Of a stretch of 64,000 nt of DNA, positions 10,260 through 21,159 are shown in pieces. The notes beneath the pieces were generated by a model. It was not told where the DNA came from and made no database searches. It saw only the letters and a list, made by a program, of their open reading frames with translations. Position numbers and translations under genes: made by a program. The stretch's first letter is position 1; each line of letters begins with the position of its first letter. Origin of the DNA: Sabethes cyaneus (taxonomy: Eukaryota; Arthropoda; Insecta; Diptera; Culicidae). The DNA lies in the NCBI RefSeq assembly GCF_943734655.1, contig NC_071355.1, positions 53,964,949 to 54,028,948 on the forward strand, written 5' to 3'.

Positions 10260-13245
10260 ATATAGGTCTTAATTGCTGAATACTATTGCAACGGCAAGTG
10301 ACCAGCCAAAAACCTCCAGTGAGCCCATCTGCATCTTCTACCAGAACGTCCGTGGATTGAAGTCCAAGATCTCCGAAATGTTCCTGAGTACCTCAGAGTT
10401 CTCGTACGACGCGTACGTTTTTACTGAGATGTGGCTTGACGATCGCATCGCCTCTCGCCAATTGTTCAGCAATAATTATAATGTCTTCCGGGTTGATCGT
10501 GGTGCGCATAATAGATTACGGCATAGAGGTGGAGGAGTCATAGTAGCCGTTGCAAAAAACATAAATACGGCCCCTGTTCATCTATCCTGCGGACAAGCCG
10601 TTGAAAATTTATAGATCAAAATCACTTTTCATGACAAGGTCATTTTCCTTGGTGTTGTTTATATTCCGCCGAACAATAGCAAGGATTGCAACCACATTCA
10701 ATTGCATTTGGACACTGTTGTTGAAATCGTGAACCGTTCTGACCGTAATGAGATAATCCTCTTTGGTGACTTCAACCAATCTGGCGTGGAATGGAGTGCA
10801 ACTACAGGTGGTTACCTATTCGCTGATCCACTTTTATCGTACTTTACACCAGCTTGTCGCACATTACTCGATGGTTTGTCGTTTTGCCGTTTGAGACAAC
10901 GTAATGCAGTTCGCAACTCCAGGGACCGAATTCTTGACTTGATTTACACTTCTGACTCTATCACTAGTAGTAGTACTGTCGAAGAAGCTCCCGAACCGGT
11001 TGTGCGACTGGATCCTGATCATCCTGCTCTTTTGTTAACCATCAAGGGTCTGCCCGCTGTTGCTCATACCAATGACGTTGATGCATCCGTATACAACTTC
11101 CGTAAAACTAATTTTGACGCCCTCAATGGATTGCTCTGCCAAATGGATTGGTCTGATGTATACGCCACTCTGAATGTTGATGACGCAGTCACTGCTTTCA
11201 ATAATAAATTGCGTCGCTGTTTCTCTGAGGTGGTACCCCCATTTAGACCTCCGAAAAATCCACCATGGTCTAATGCACGGTTAAGGTATCTGAAACGACA
11301 ACGTTCTAAAATGCTAAAGAAATATTGTCTGCTTAAAAACCAGTTCTCCATACGCCAATTTGAGGAAGCGAGTCGAGTATACCGCTGCTACAATCGACTG
11401 CTGTATAGACGACATCTCAATCTGACAGAAACTAGCTTACGCAGGCACCCGAAACGGTTCTGGACGTTTGTAAACTCTAAGCGGAAGGATTATGGTCTGC
11501 CTACGTGTATGAAGTTAGGTGATCTAACCGCTTCCACTGTCGATGGCAAGTGCGAACTGTTTGCTTCACATTTCGGGAATGTATTCAACTCTACCGCAGC
11601 CCTCCATGATCCAGATATAAGCAACGCTGTTCGCTATGCTCCCCCCGAAGTTGTTGACGTGGATGTTTTCAATATTCATTCCGAGACGGTAGTTACGGCT
11701 CTCGCGAAATTGAAGTCATTATATATTGCTGGGCCGGACGGCATCCCATCGTGTGTGCTGAAAAAGTGTTCCGGTGCTCTAGTAGAACCTCTGCAACCGA
11801 TTTTCAATCTCTCACTGCAACGTCGAACATTTCCTACAATCTGGAAAAGCTCGTGTATGACGCCGGTATACAAAAAAGGAGACAAAACGGATATTGCCAA
11901 CTATCGTGGGATAACTTCGCTGTCTGCCGGGTCGAAATGCTTAGAGACCATACTGAACAAAGTGATTTTTGAAGCATGCAAAAACTACATTACACCATCT
12001 CAGCACGGATTCTTTCGCAAGAGATCTGTGGAGTCGAACCTCTGTGAGTTTACTTCCTTCTGTATCAGTAAGATGGATGCTGGTGTACAAATTGATGCAA
12101 TATACACGGATATCAAGGCTGCTTTCGACACAGTGAACCACGAAATACTTTACGCCAAATTTCGACGTCTCGGCTTCTCAGGTAGACTCTGTGATTGGCT
12201 GAAATCTTACTTAGCAAACCGACAGCTATATGTAAAGATAGAATCGGCTGAATCAACAATATTCAGCCCGCAGTGCGGGGTTCCTCAAGGAAGTAACTTC
12301 GGATCACTTTTATTCGCTCTTTTCTTCAATGATGTCTCTTCGATTATACCGAACAGTTGTGTGTTGATCTATGCGGGTGATTTGGAAATTTATCTCGTCG
12401 TCCGCAAGCTAGATGATTGTTTCCGTCTACAGGATATGCTTAACAGCTTTACCAGGTGGTGCCGGCTGAATCATCTCGTGATTAGTATAGTAAAATGCTG
12501 TGTGATTTCTTATCGGTGTCTGAAGAATCCCATTCTGTTCCACTACTCCATCGACGGAACTGTTTTGAATCGTGTCGATCAAATTAAGGATTCAGGCGTT
12601 CTGTTAGATTACCAACTGTCCTTCAAAGCGCACTACTCTGCTACTGTGGACAAGGCTAATCGCCAACTTGGTTTTGTTTCGAAAGTTACTGCTGATTTCA
12701 CTGATCCACTGTGTCTACGCGCATTGTACTGTTCTTTAGTTAGATCTATACTCGAATTCGGGAGATATGGATTTCCCGAATCGAATCTGTGCAGCGTAGG
12801 TTTGTTCGATACGCGCTACGTAACCTTCCATGGACGAATCCGCAAGACCTGCCTCCTTATAAAGACCGGTGTGCATTGATTGGCATCGAAACATTGGAAG
12901 ATCGACGAAATGCCAACCAAGCTGTTTTTGGTGCAAAAATTTTACAAGGTGAAATTGATAGTCCCGCCCTGCTTGGTCAACTTCACATCTACGCACCACA
13001 GCGCATTCTAAGGCCCAGACAGTGGCTACGACAACCTCCTAGAAATACTGTATATGGCAATAATGACCCAATGTTGAGTGTGAGCGGACGATTCCAAGAG
13101 GCTTATCATTTATTCGATTTTAACGTGTCTACAAACACCTTCCGTCAGCGAATTTACAAAAGCATGTGATATATTACGTTACTTTAGATCATTAAGACCA
13201 TATGCTGTCAGATGATTTTTTATAAAATAAACAAATAAATACTTT
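10260..13245 (+). mobile_element. LINE A, CR1/Jockey-type non-LTR retrotransposon, defective
   Basis: The endonuclease and reverse transcriptase protein of a non-LTR retrotransposon, followed by a short 3' UTR and an A-rich tail with AAATAAACAAATAAAT. ORF1 is absent, so the copy is 5'-truncated. The 3' UTR shares CATTAAGAC and GTCRGATGA motifs with LINE B at 29-31.7 kb, and the tail type (TAAA repeats) is the same, so the two copies are relatives. Clade placement is by motif only. Confidence 0.9.
10273..13169 (+). pseudogene. LINE A endonuclease-reverse transcriptase, broken in three places
   Basis: An APE-type endonuclease (EN) starts near IFYQNVRGLKSK, with LFGDFNQSGVEW and DPDHPALLL further on. 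RT follows with GPDGIPSCVLKKC, YRGITSLSA, SQHGFFRKRS, IYTDIKAAFDTVNHEIL and GVPQGSNFGSLLF. Three lesions are visible. A TAG at 10612-10614 stands where LINE B has Trp (NL-stop-IKI against QLWITV), and the frame continues unchanged behind it. The catalytic box reads YAGD (12370-12381) instead of YADD. A frameshift with loss of a few codons at about 12765-12790 moves the C-terminal part (RRFVRYALRNLPW to the end) into another frame, 12789-13169. The EN is otherwise well preserved. Confidence 0.9.
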
Positions 13246-13480
13246 AATGTTTTGTTAACGAACCGACACCTATATTACTTTGGGCATGAAGAAAATCTAT
13301 AGAACAAGCGCGCAGACACAGAATAGAAGTGATATTTTGAACAACACGACGATTGTGAGTGGCGAAAGAATCTCTTTAGATTTTGTCGTCCCTTTGGAAG
13401 GTTTTCGCAAAAAGAGGACACCAATATGAGCAAAATGCTCCCTTTCTTTCGGTCAAACTCAAACGTCAAACTGCTTATTT
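13246..13480. other. Spacer between LINE A and the degenerate satellite
   Basis: No supportable feature. Confidence 0.4.
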
Positions 13481-13835
13481 TGCATTATTCATTTCTCACT
13501 GCTCCCTTTTCATTACACTCTACTCTCTACTTACTACTCACTACTCACTATTCATTACTCGCTTGTCCTTTCTTACTACACATCACTCACTTCTCCCTAC
13601 TCGCTTCTTTTTACATCCTACCTACGTCTCCCTATTCAGTCCTACTCCCTTCACCCTACTCACTGCTCCCTAATCACTTCTTTCTTTTCATCTCTTTCGA
13701 CTCACATTTCCTTACTTAATTCTTCGCATTCACTGCTCTCTACTCACTTCTCCCTACTCATTTTAGCCTACTCATTCCTACTTACTTCTTCTTACTTACT
13801 TCTCCCTATTCACTTCTCTTTAATCACTTTTCATT
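13481..13835. repeat. Degenerate C/T-rich heptad repeat, diverged relative of the first satellite
   Basis: Strings such as CTACTCACTTCTCCCTACTCA, TTACTCACTACTCACTA and CTTACTTCTTCTTACTTACTTC keep a rough 7-bp rhythm of YACTYMY. This is the same composition and spacing as the 565-3950 satellite but far more mutated, so it looks like an old, no longer homogenised array. Confidence 0.75.
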
Positions 13836-14090
13836 ATTAAATATAAGCATTACCGATGTAAACGTTTTATGGATGATTCAAGGCGAGACGGTTACTAGCC
13901 ACGGGTGTTGTTTGCAGTCGTCTTGGCCACTACAGGTGGGATTCTAGTTTAGATTTATTCGTTTTCCTGGGTCTACTGGTTATTCGTTGACCTCGCATCG
14001 ACATCGGTGGAGTCGCTTTCTGTTACTCTTCAAACTAAAGCTCCAAAAACGGCATCGAAATGATACAAAACAACAATGCCACAATAATGA
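13836..14090. other. Unassigned intron sequence
   Basis: No feature that I can support. Confidence 0.4.
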
Positions 14091-14905
14091 AGAAAAATAA
14101 ATACTTACTTAATTGGCCTAACGTCTTAAGGCAAGGCTTGCGCAGTATAGTTTCTCCATCTATTTCGGTCCATGGCAGATGGCAAGTGGTCTCCAGTTCC
14201 GCGGGCACCCAGTGCTCGCCAGATCTCGCTCCTGCTGGTCGTGCCACCTCACTCGCTGTGCTCTTCTTGGTCGTGTTCCTAGCGGATTCGATGCGAAAAC
14301 CATATTTGCAGGATATAGTTATCCGGCATTCTAACAACATGTGCTGCCCAACACTTTCTGAATACTTGGTTCGCCGTTGAGACGCACGAGCTCGTGGTTC
14401 ATTCTTCGCTTTCATACACTATTCTCTTGCACGGCTCTATGCGGCTTTGAAGTAGATAAACAGGTGATGCGTTGGGACTCGGAATTCGCGGCACTTCTGG
14501 AGGATCTGCCACAGGGTTAAGATTTGGTCCGTAGTAGACCGACCCACCATCAATCCGGCCTGGTAACTTCCCACAAATCTATTGGCTATTGGCGATAGTC
14601 TGATGGAAGATGACTTGGGACCAGCGTTGCCAACCTTCCAGATTTGTCTGGATTTTCCAGACTTTTTGATGCCTGATCAGACAAAAAAAGACGATTTCCA
14701 AACATTGTCTTCCATTGGAGCAAATGGCAGCCAGACTTTTCCAGACACTTTTATTCTCGTTTTCCAGATTTTCGTAAAAACCGGTTGGCAACGCTGCTTG
14801 GGACAGCGCTTTGTAGGCAGCATTCAGGATCGGATAGTGATCGCTCCGGAGGGTAGTCGTACCGTCGTATCCCAAATCTTGACAAGCAGACAAGTGTTGC
14901 CGCTG
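14091..14905 (-). mobile_element. Decayed RTE-type LINE fragment, carrying a hAT-like MITE
   Basis: On the minus strand, pieces of RTE reverse transcriptase remain: LNAAYKALSQ (about 14850-14800), then after the MITE NRFVGSYQAGLMVGRSTTDQ (about 14580-14530), then disordered 3' sequence with a probable tail of AAGTA repeats near 14095-14112. The motif order equals that of the RTE copy at 24.1 kb (QAGFMGSRATTNQIFTL). Several frameshifts and loss of the RT catalytic part make this a relic. Confidence 0.7.
14622..14796. mobile_element. hAT-like MITE, 175 bp, with 8-bp duplication CTTGGGAC
   Basis: The 14-bp terminal inverted repeats CAGCGTTGCCAACC and GGTTGGCAACGCTG are perfect. They are flanked by the 8-bp direct repeat CTTGGGAC (14614-14621 and 14797-14804). 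CAG-starting ends and an 8-bp target duplication are hallmarks of hAT elements. The insertion splits the RTE coding remnant; excising it and one CTTGGGAC rejoins the line of LINE sequence. Confidence 0.92.
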
Positions 14906-15030
14906 TTTTTAAGAGGTAAAAAGTGACTTTTCTTTTGTAAAAAACCCTGGGAAATCGATTGGTGATGGTATCAACGCGCGGAAATGACGGAAAATAGCCC
15001 ATTTTGTCCCATTTACTCCTATTTTCTAAA

Positions 15031-15640
15031 GGGTGTCTCACATCAAATTGCACCACGGAAGAAACGCTCTAGAAAATTACCTAATTGACCGATCCTTTTC
15101 AAACTTCCAGACAACAAAATATAACCCATTAGTAAGCTTTTGGCATATTTGTTTCATTCAACTTCAATACCATAACCGTATGCTCGCCCCTTACGCTTAA
15201 CTCCACTCAAAAAGTTTTGTACAACCTAGCTGCACCTCCTTGGAAGGCTTCCGTAGTGCCTGTGTCATAATGGCCTTTTTCGAAGGGCCTTAGTTCCGGT
15301 ACGTTGGAGGCGTTCATGTTTTTGGGTACGACAGTGACTCCGTTGGCTGCGTACCACTCCAATACATCCTTAAAGGATGATCCTTTGAATATTGGCATGA
15401 AGATAGATCCGGCCAGAAGATCGTAGGGCCCTCGTGTTGCTTCGACAGAGAAGGCAGATGCTTCTGTAAACACTCTTTGAGGTAGATCTGCCCGTTTACA
15501 GCCCCAGTAGTCACGAACGGCGCACTCCGTTTGCCACATGATATATTTCTTGGCAAACTATGTAAGTTTCTGCATCCGATTCTTCCCGATTAGAGTTATT
15601 ATTACTTACGGAGTCCATTGCTTTGGTTTTTTTAGTGGTT
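15031..15640 (-). mobile_element. ITmD37E (mariner/Tc1 group) transposon relic
   Basis: The left side contains GGGTGTCTCACATCAAATTGC, resembling the terminal inverted repeat of this family. On the minus strand two overlapping frames give the C-terminal half of a DDE transposase: IYLKECLQKHLPSL, FWPDLSSCQYSK, then DVLEWYAANGVTVVPKNMN and PELRPFEK. Counting from the Asp of WPDL to the Glu of RPFE gives exactly 37 residues once a short frame-shifting insertion (about 14 nt, near 15370-15385) is ignored. That is the D37E signature. The N-terminal DNA-binding half is missing. Confidence 0.85.
15207..15556 (-). pseudogene. ITmD37E transposase C-terminal pseudogene
   Basis: This is the catalytic-core fragment of the relic above, split between two minus-strand frames (15556-15314 and 15539-15207) by the insertion after SSCQYSKD. 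Transposases of this family cut and paste DNA at TA sites. This copy has the second catalytic Asp and the Glu but no N-terminus, so it cannot act. Confidence 0.85.
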
Positions 15641-15786
15641 CAGGCTTACAAAGCCCGCAACCAACCCACAGTATCGCAAGAGGGCCAACGTAGCTCGAAG
15701 AAGCCTTCCTCCCCTGTCAGTATACGACCTTAGTTTCCACCGGGATTGGTTACCCGATCTCCAACGAGGTTGCTTGTATCCCGGCT

Positions 15787-16519
15787 GGTACCACGAGGAG
15801 GTACCCAGCAAGCATTTTCATATGTATAAAAAAGATGAAAATCAGCATTACGTACAGATATATATGCTAATAAATCGTATTTGATGCGCAAAATTGGCTT
15901 ATTCGTGCTATTTTGGAGGCGATATACGTGATTACGAATAGTTTTAAGCGTTACGACTATATAAGTATTTATATACGATAATATCCGATTAAGCGCGACT
16001 CGCTCCGTACTGTTATGCGATTTTGTGCTGAAAATCGTATGTATGTCAGTTATTATCATTATATATGATAGAATCAATCTTCCATTATACGAAGCACGCT
16101 GCATAAATAAATAAATATACAATCATTAAAAGAGCGTCGTATTTATGCAATGGTCTCATTTGTAAACGATATCGTTTCGCACCGTATTGACTCAGCAACA
16201 CTTTTATCAAAACTGAACTTTTATACACCTACCCGGCAACTTCGTAATCGAAATCTATTTGCCATAAGCCATTATCGTACTAATTATGCAAAATTCGGTC
16301 CACTAAATCGTATGATGGCAGCGTACAATCAATACTGCGAAACCATTGACTTTACAATGTCTCGGCATAGACTTAAACATCACTTTAATTCAATACGTAA
16401 TCATAACGCGTAGATAACGAAACAAAGGAATAAGAACACTTTTTAATCACCATCTAATTATAAGACTTCTATATAAGAAACTGTATATGCACTATACTAG
16501 TCTACATCGGTTGACGAAA

Positions 16520-16558
<39 letters not shown>

Positions 16559-16671
16559 ATAGAAAATCAACTAGGTCCCACTTTATCAAGGCTTAGTTAC
16601 GATTTCGTAATTGTTAATAGTTATTTACGATAATTTCCGTACATTGATATACGAGTTGGTGCTAGCTGGGT
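15787..16671. mobile_element. MITE with CCCAGC/GCTGGG ends and TA duplication, split by a LINE 3' end
   Basis: The element starts CCCAGCAAGCATTTTCATA and ends GGTGCTAGCTGGG, flanked by TA on both sides. Its two parts (about 15787-16073 and about 16556-16671) align to the uninterrupted copy at 59273-59650 read on the opposite strand: GATTTATTAGCA, GGCGATATACG, CCGATTAAGC, then GAAAATCAACT and AGTTACGAT. The gap between them is filled by a LINE fragment. Confidence 0.82.
16074..16555 (+). mobile_element. 3'-terminal LINE fragment with (TAAA)n tail, inserted in the MITE
   Basis: The open frame 16150-16413 has LLSKLNFYTPTRQLRNRNLF and a HYRTNYAKFGPLNRMM segment. This matches the extreme C-terminus of LINE B (ILSQLHLYCPLRPQRN and HRTNYGLHEPIRQM). 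It is followed by a 3' UTR with GTTGACG and about ten TAAA repeats (16518-16560). The MITE sequence ATAGAA appears on both sides and is a likely target duplication. Severe 5' truncation is typical of target-primed reverse transcription. Confidence 0.85.
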
Positions 16672-16718
16672 AGCCCAAGTAACACAATTGGTTTTAAATA
16701 TGAATTGATAACAGATTC
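16672..16718. other. Start of another CCCAAGTAACACA MITE end
   Basis: Directly after the TA that flanks the previous MITE comes CCCAAGTAACACAATTGG, the same terminal sequence as the MITE at 2650. Its other end was not found; the RTE copy lies immediately to the right. Confidence 0.5.
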
Positions 16719-17367
16719 ACTTACTTTACTTTAGTGACAACGATCCGTTACCGATCCTGCGCCGAACGAATTATGGTCCTCCAGCACCGTCGGTCCTGGG
16801 CTGCCGTTCTCCAATCCCCACGAACACCAGCTGAACGTGCATCGTCTTCGACAGCACACACACACCGGGTGCGGGGTCTGCCTCGGAGTCTACAGCCTCT
16901 TCCTGGTTCTCTGCTGAAAATAGTTATGGCTACTCTTTCATCGGGCATTCTGGTCACGTGTCCAGCCCACCGTAGCCTGCCACATTGCACTACCCTCACT
17001 ATATCAGCATATTTGTATGCTTGGTACAGCTCGTGATTCATGCGTCTGCGCCACACTCCATTTTCCATTTTGCCACCAAATACAGATCGCAGAATTTTAC
17101 GCTCAAAAACCCCAAGCACTCGCCGATCAGCTTCCTTTAGCGTCCATGATTCGTGTCCGTAAAGGGCCACCGGGAGGATTAGTGTTCTGTAGAGCACCAG
17201 TTTTAAGCGAATTTGCAAACTACGGGACTTCAGCTGGCTACGTAATCCTTAGAAAGCCCGATTCGCGGCTGCAACTCGTCGTTTCACTTCGCGGCTTACA
17301 CCGTTGTCACATGTTACGAGTGTACCAAGGTATATAAATTCCTCCACTACTTCATATCGTTCCCCAT

Positions 17368-18099
17368 CTAATTCCACCTCGGCACCAAGATCACTTGGGC
17401 TCCCACGTTCCCTATCAGCATCCATGTACTTCGTTTTGGCGGTATTAATGGTAAGTCCCAATCTCGCAGCTTCCCTTTTAAAGGGCTGAAGGCCTCTTCC
17501 ACTGCTCTACGGTTGATTCCGATGATATCGACGTCATCCGCAAAACCAAGAAGCATGTGAGATTTTATGATGATAGTTCCATTCCTTTCCACGTTTGCCC
17601 TTCGTAATGCACCTTCCAAGGCAATGTTGAATAGCAGGTTAGAGAGTGCATCCCCTTGCTTCAGTCCATCCAACGTCATGAAAGCAGCTGAGGTCTCACC
17701 CGCTATTCTAACGCATGATTTGGATCCGTCCAGCGTTGCACGAATCAGCGTAGCTAGTTTCATCGGAAAACCATGTTCTAGCATTATCTGCCACAGCTCA
17801 TTTCGTTTAACTGAATCGTAGGCCACTTTAAAGTCCAAAAACAGATGGTGTGTCTGCAAGTTGTACTCCCGGAACTTGTCTAGCAACCGACGCAGGGTAA
17901 ACATCTGATCCGTCGTGGAGCGACCCTCACGAAAACCAGCTTGGTACTTGCCGACGAAGGACTCCGCTAACGGTCTCAGTCTGCAGAACAGGATACGGGA
18001 AAGCACCTTGTAGGCAGAATTGAGCAATGTAATTCCTCGATAGTTTTTACACTCCAGTCGATGTCCCATTTTGAAAATTGGACAAATGAGGCCATCCAA
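17368..18099 (-). pseudogene. RTE reverse transcriptase, palm region
   Basis: The frame starts in mid-domain with DGLICPIFKMG, then YRGITLLNSAYKVLSRILF, GKYQAGFREGRSTTDQ, HHLFLDFKVAYDSVKR (motif A), GLKQGDALSNLLFNIALEG and LLGFADDVDIIG (motif C, intact). The fingers segment that should precede DGLICPIF is missing. Further frameshifts follow near 17460 and the C-terminal part (GHESWTLKEADRRVLGVFER, WRRRMNHELYQ, RWAGHVTRMP) lies at 17218-16748 in another frame. Confidence 0.92.
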
Positions 18100-18108
18100 C
18101 CACAGCTG

Positions 18109-18999
18109 TTACGCTATCTTCCACGTGTCGTGCCTACCGACGATGGCACCATGGATGTTCCTCCACAACCCATTTATATCTTCTCCTTCTACCTGCTGTT
18201 CTGCGATTCGCTGGTCAAGCTTCCTGGCGTACTCCACTGCTACGCCGTCTGCCGTTAACCGTTGGATGTTGAAACGCAGCGTCCTCTCAGTGCGAGCTTT
18301 CGCCGTGTTCGACAGCCTTGCGCGAATCTTACTCACTACGAAATAGTGGTCTGAGTCGATATTTGGTCCCAGAAAAGACCGTACATCGATAACATCCGAA
18401 AAGTGTCGACCGCCAATCAAGACATGATCGATCAGAGATCTGGAGTCTTCATTTGGATGCCCCCAGGTGTGTGTCCGAATATTTAAACGTGGAAAGTAGG
18501 TGCTACAGACGGCCATTCCTCTGGCCGCGGCAAAGTTTAGGAGCCTCAGACCGTTATCATTGGTCGACCTATGAAGGCTACGTCTTCCAATAACTGGACG
18601 GAAAAATTCCTCCCTCCCGATCTGCGCATTTGCATCTCCGATGATGATTTTCACGTCGTGTTTTGGGCACTGTCCATAGGTTCTCTCAAGCCTGTCGTAA
18701 AACTCGTCCTGAGCATCATCGGATTTACCATTTGTCGGTGCGTATAAGTTGATTAGGCTGTAGTTGAAGAATTTGCCCTTAATCCTCAACACGCATATAC
18801 GGTCATCTATGGGCCTCCACCGGATAACTCGTTGCTTTTGTTTCCCCAACACTACGAAACCGACTCCATGTTCTGCTTTCTGGCCGCCATTGTAGTAAAT
18901 GTGGTACTTGAAAGAAGCGCCAGCAATACGGTCTACTGCACGGAACTCCCTTTCTCCAGAATTTGGCCACCGAACTTCCTGAATAGCAGCGATCTTCAC
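18109..18999 (-). pseudogene. RTE endonuclease domain
   Basis: The open frame encodes an APE-like endonuclease: IAAIQEVRW at the N-terminus (catalytic Glu), LINLYAPT, KIIIGDANAQIG (Asp-Ala-Asn), RTHTWGHPNE and SLIDHVLIG, and finally NIDSDHYFVVSKI (Ser-Asp-His). All expected catalytic motifs are present. It nicks target DNA for target-primed reverse transcription. The frame runs into the deletion junction (HDTWKIA, stop) and is not joined in frame to the RT. Confidence 0.92.
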
Positions 19000-19500
19000 T
19001 CCGAGTTAATGCAGGTCACGAGCAAGCAAGCCAGCCCTTGCCGGTTCATGGAGAGTTCGGACATTTCAGATACCAAGTTTCCAATCATTATCCCTTAATC
19101 GTTTACTTGTACCTTGCCGTGTCCTATACCGATTGTTCCGTCCTGAATTTCTTTCTTCGTTATTCGTGGTAATTGAGTTTTTCGGTATACTATCTCACCG
19201 GGGTCGCGATACCTACATCCCGCTGATGGGTAGGGCTGATACCTAAGATGGCAGTTAGGTATAGCTTGCGGGATACAGAATTTCATATTCAGACGCCCGC
19301 TCTGAGACAGACGCTGTGCGAGCCGCCCCTCACCTGGAGAACCGGCGCTCTAGTTCGGTGCGAACTAGCTTAGCTGCTCCAGTAAGTGCATAAAGCATTT
19401 CCGGGTCATCGACCGCCATCATTTAACTTAGATCTACGTGGAGGCGATAGGTGGGAGCTTGAGAGAGCCAGAGCTATATTTGATGCTCCTTCCAGGTAAC

Positions 19501-21159
19501 TCTGTCCATTTCATACCCTTTACCCATACCTCATTTCATCTGATTCCGATACCACGAATAAAATCATGAAGTTTGAATTACGGTATGAGGCAACTCAAAA
19601 TTATGAATAATAGTTCATGATTTTGCATTGTGTTGTACTGCAAGAAGTTCGTGATATCAGGATTATTATTCATGGTGCATTTTCATGAAACATAAGCTAG
19701 AAACCTGAAATCATGAGCCATTTTGCTCATTTTGGAGATTAGATTTCTACCCGTGCACTCAAAACTCTAATGCGCACGTTTTTTTGGCTTTAGACCACTG
19801 TGCGCAGTCTGGTTCATTTCCGTTTTAGTTGCACCTTAGTTAATTTGATTTAGATTTTTGGTTTGATTTAGGACATTGTTCGAATGTTACCAGAGTAAAG
19901 TTTCATGCTGTTAAATACTGCATATTGTTCGACTTCCAGTCATTTTTCAAAAGTTTAAATTAATAAATTACAACTTCTGAACTATTTTGTTAGATTATTT
20001 CTGAAATTCAATTTATTCAAAACAATCTATTCGTGATTTCGAGTTTTTCTGTCAAATAAACTACCGAAATCATTAATTGTACTAGAAATCAAACGGTGAA
20101 TACTGAATCGATAGTGAAAAGCGCATCTCTTAAGTTTTTTTTTTTCATAGTAAACTGATTTTTGGACCATATCACCAGACTAGATTAAAACTTTAACTAA
20201 TATCAAAAGGCTATAAAAAACCGAAATTAAGTATAGCTTTCCCTATTGTTATATTTACCTACTCAACAATACCTCCAACGCTCGCAGTGAGCTATAACTG
20301 AAAACTGAAAAATGAGGCGACTATACCTAGACAATTGGCGGCTGTTAAATTTTTCGCGACTGAGAAAAAGTTTTCTTTCTTCGCATTGATACGTGCACAT
20401 TCTGGCAAGCGAAAGAACCACTTCTTTTGTGTTGGAAATGATGAAGATGTTTCTGTCCATTGTATTTTCAAGGATACTTACATTTGTACCTACTGTTTAG
20501 TGTAGGAAAAAGAAATGGTAATCACCGCAAGTAGCGATGCTACTCCCAGCACAAGGGATGATTTTCCATATTTACATTGCAAATTTCAAGCTGAAATTAT
20601 ATTCGATGGGCAAGCATTCAGCAGCCTGTCAAAAAAAGATGAATACTACTGTGCCTAATCAATGCAAGCCTAGTGTACAAAAGAAAACATCTTGTTTATG
20701 TAGGAGAACAATCGAAATATTGTTCCTACTGTTGTAAATCTCAAATTAGCCGCGCTGAATATTCAATAAAACGGGATGATATATTGCCTTCCTGCTGTTG
20801 CGAAACGAAACTATGTGCAACATTCGTAGGTAATTTTTTTTACCACCTGTACTGTTAAGTGGGACAGCAACGATGCGTCTTCACCTACATTTTAAAATGA
20901 ATGGAGGCGCGTTGTTGGTGTTCATTTGAAATTATCGCCTGTGTCAGTCTCACGCCACTTCTTGCAACGATGCGGTAAAAAAGGCCATTTAGCTGAAAAT
21001 TAACTGTAGTAAAATTATGATTTATTAACTGTGTCTCATATTGGGCACATAAAAATATGATTTCGTTACTTTGTATGCAAATCATTTCTTTTCTATAAAT
21101 AATTACTACGTCATTCGAACTAGGCCATTCGCAAGGTACATCATATTCGTAGCACAAGT
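19501..21159. other. AT-rich intron sequence, no identified feature
   Basis: The section 19550-19740 repeats ATCATGA/TCATGAT-like words in both orientations (ATTATGAATAAT, ATTATTCATGG), which may mark a decayed foldback element. Nothing else is supportable. Confidence 0.4.

Larger units (their letters stand above)
16719..19500 (-). mobile_element. RTE-clade LINE, nearly full span but internally deleted
   Basis: Read from 19500 down: a 5' leader (GATAGTATACCG, GCGACCCCGGTGAG), endonuclease, reverse transcriptase, C-terminal region, and a 3' tail of (TAAAG) repeats at 16719-16735. The span is about 2.8 kb, shorter than usual for RTE elements. The deficit is explained by a large internal deletion between endonuclease and RT (about 18110). 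The 5' limit is approximate. Confidence 0.9.
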
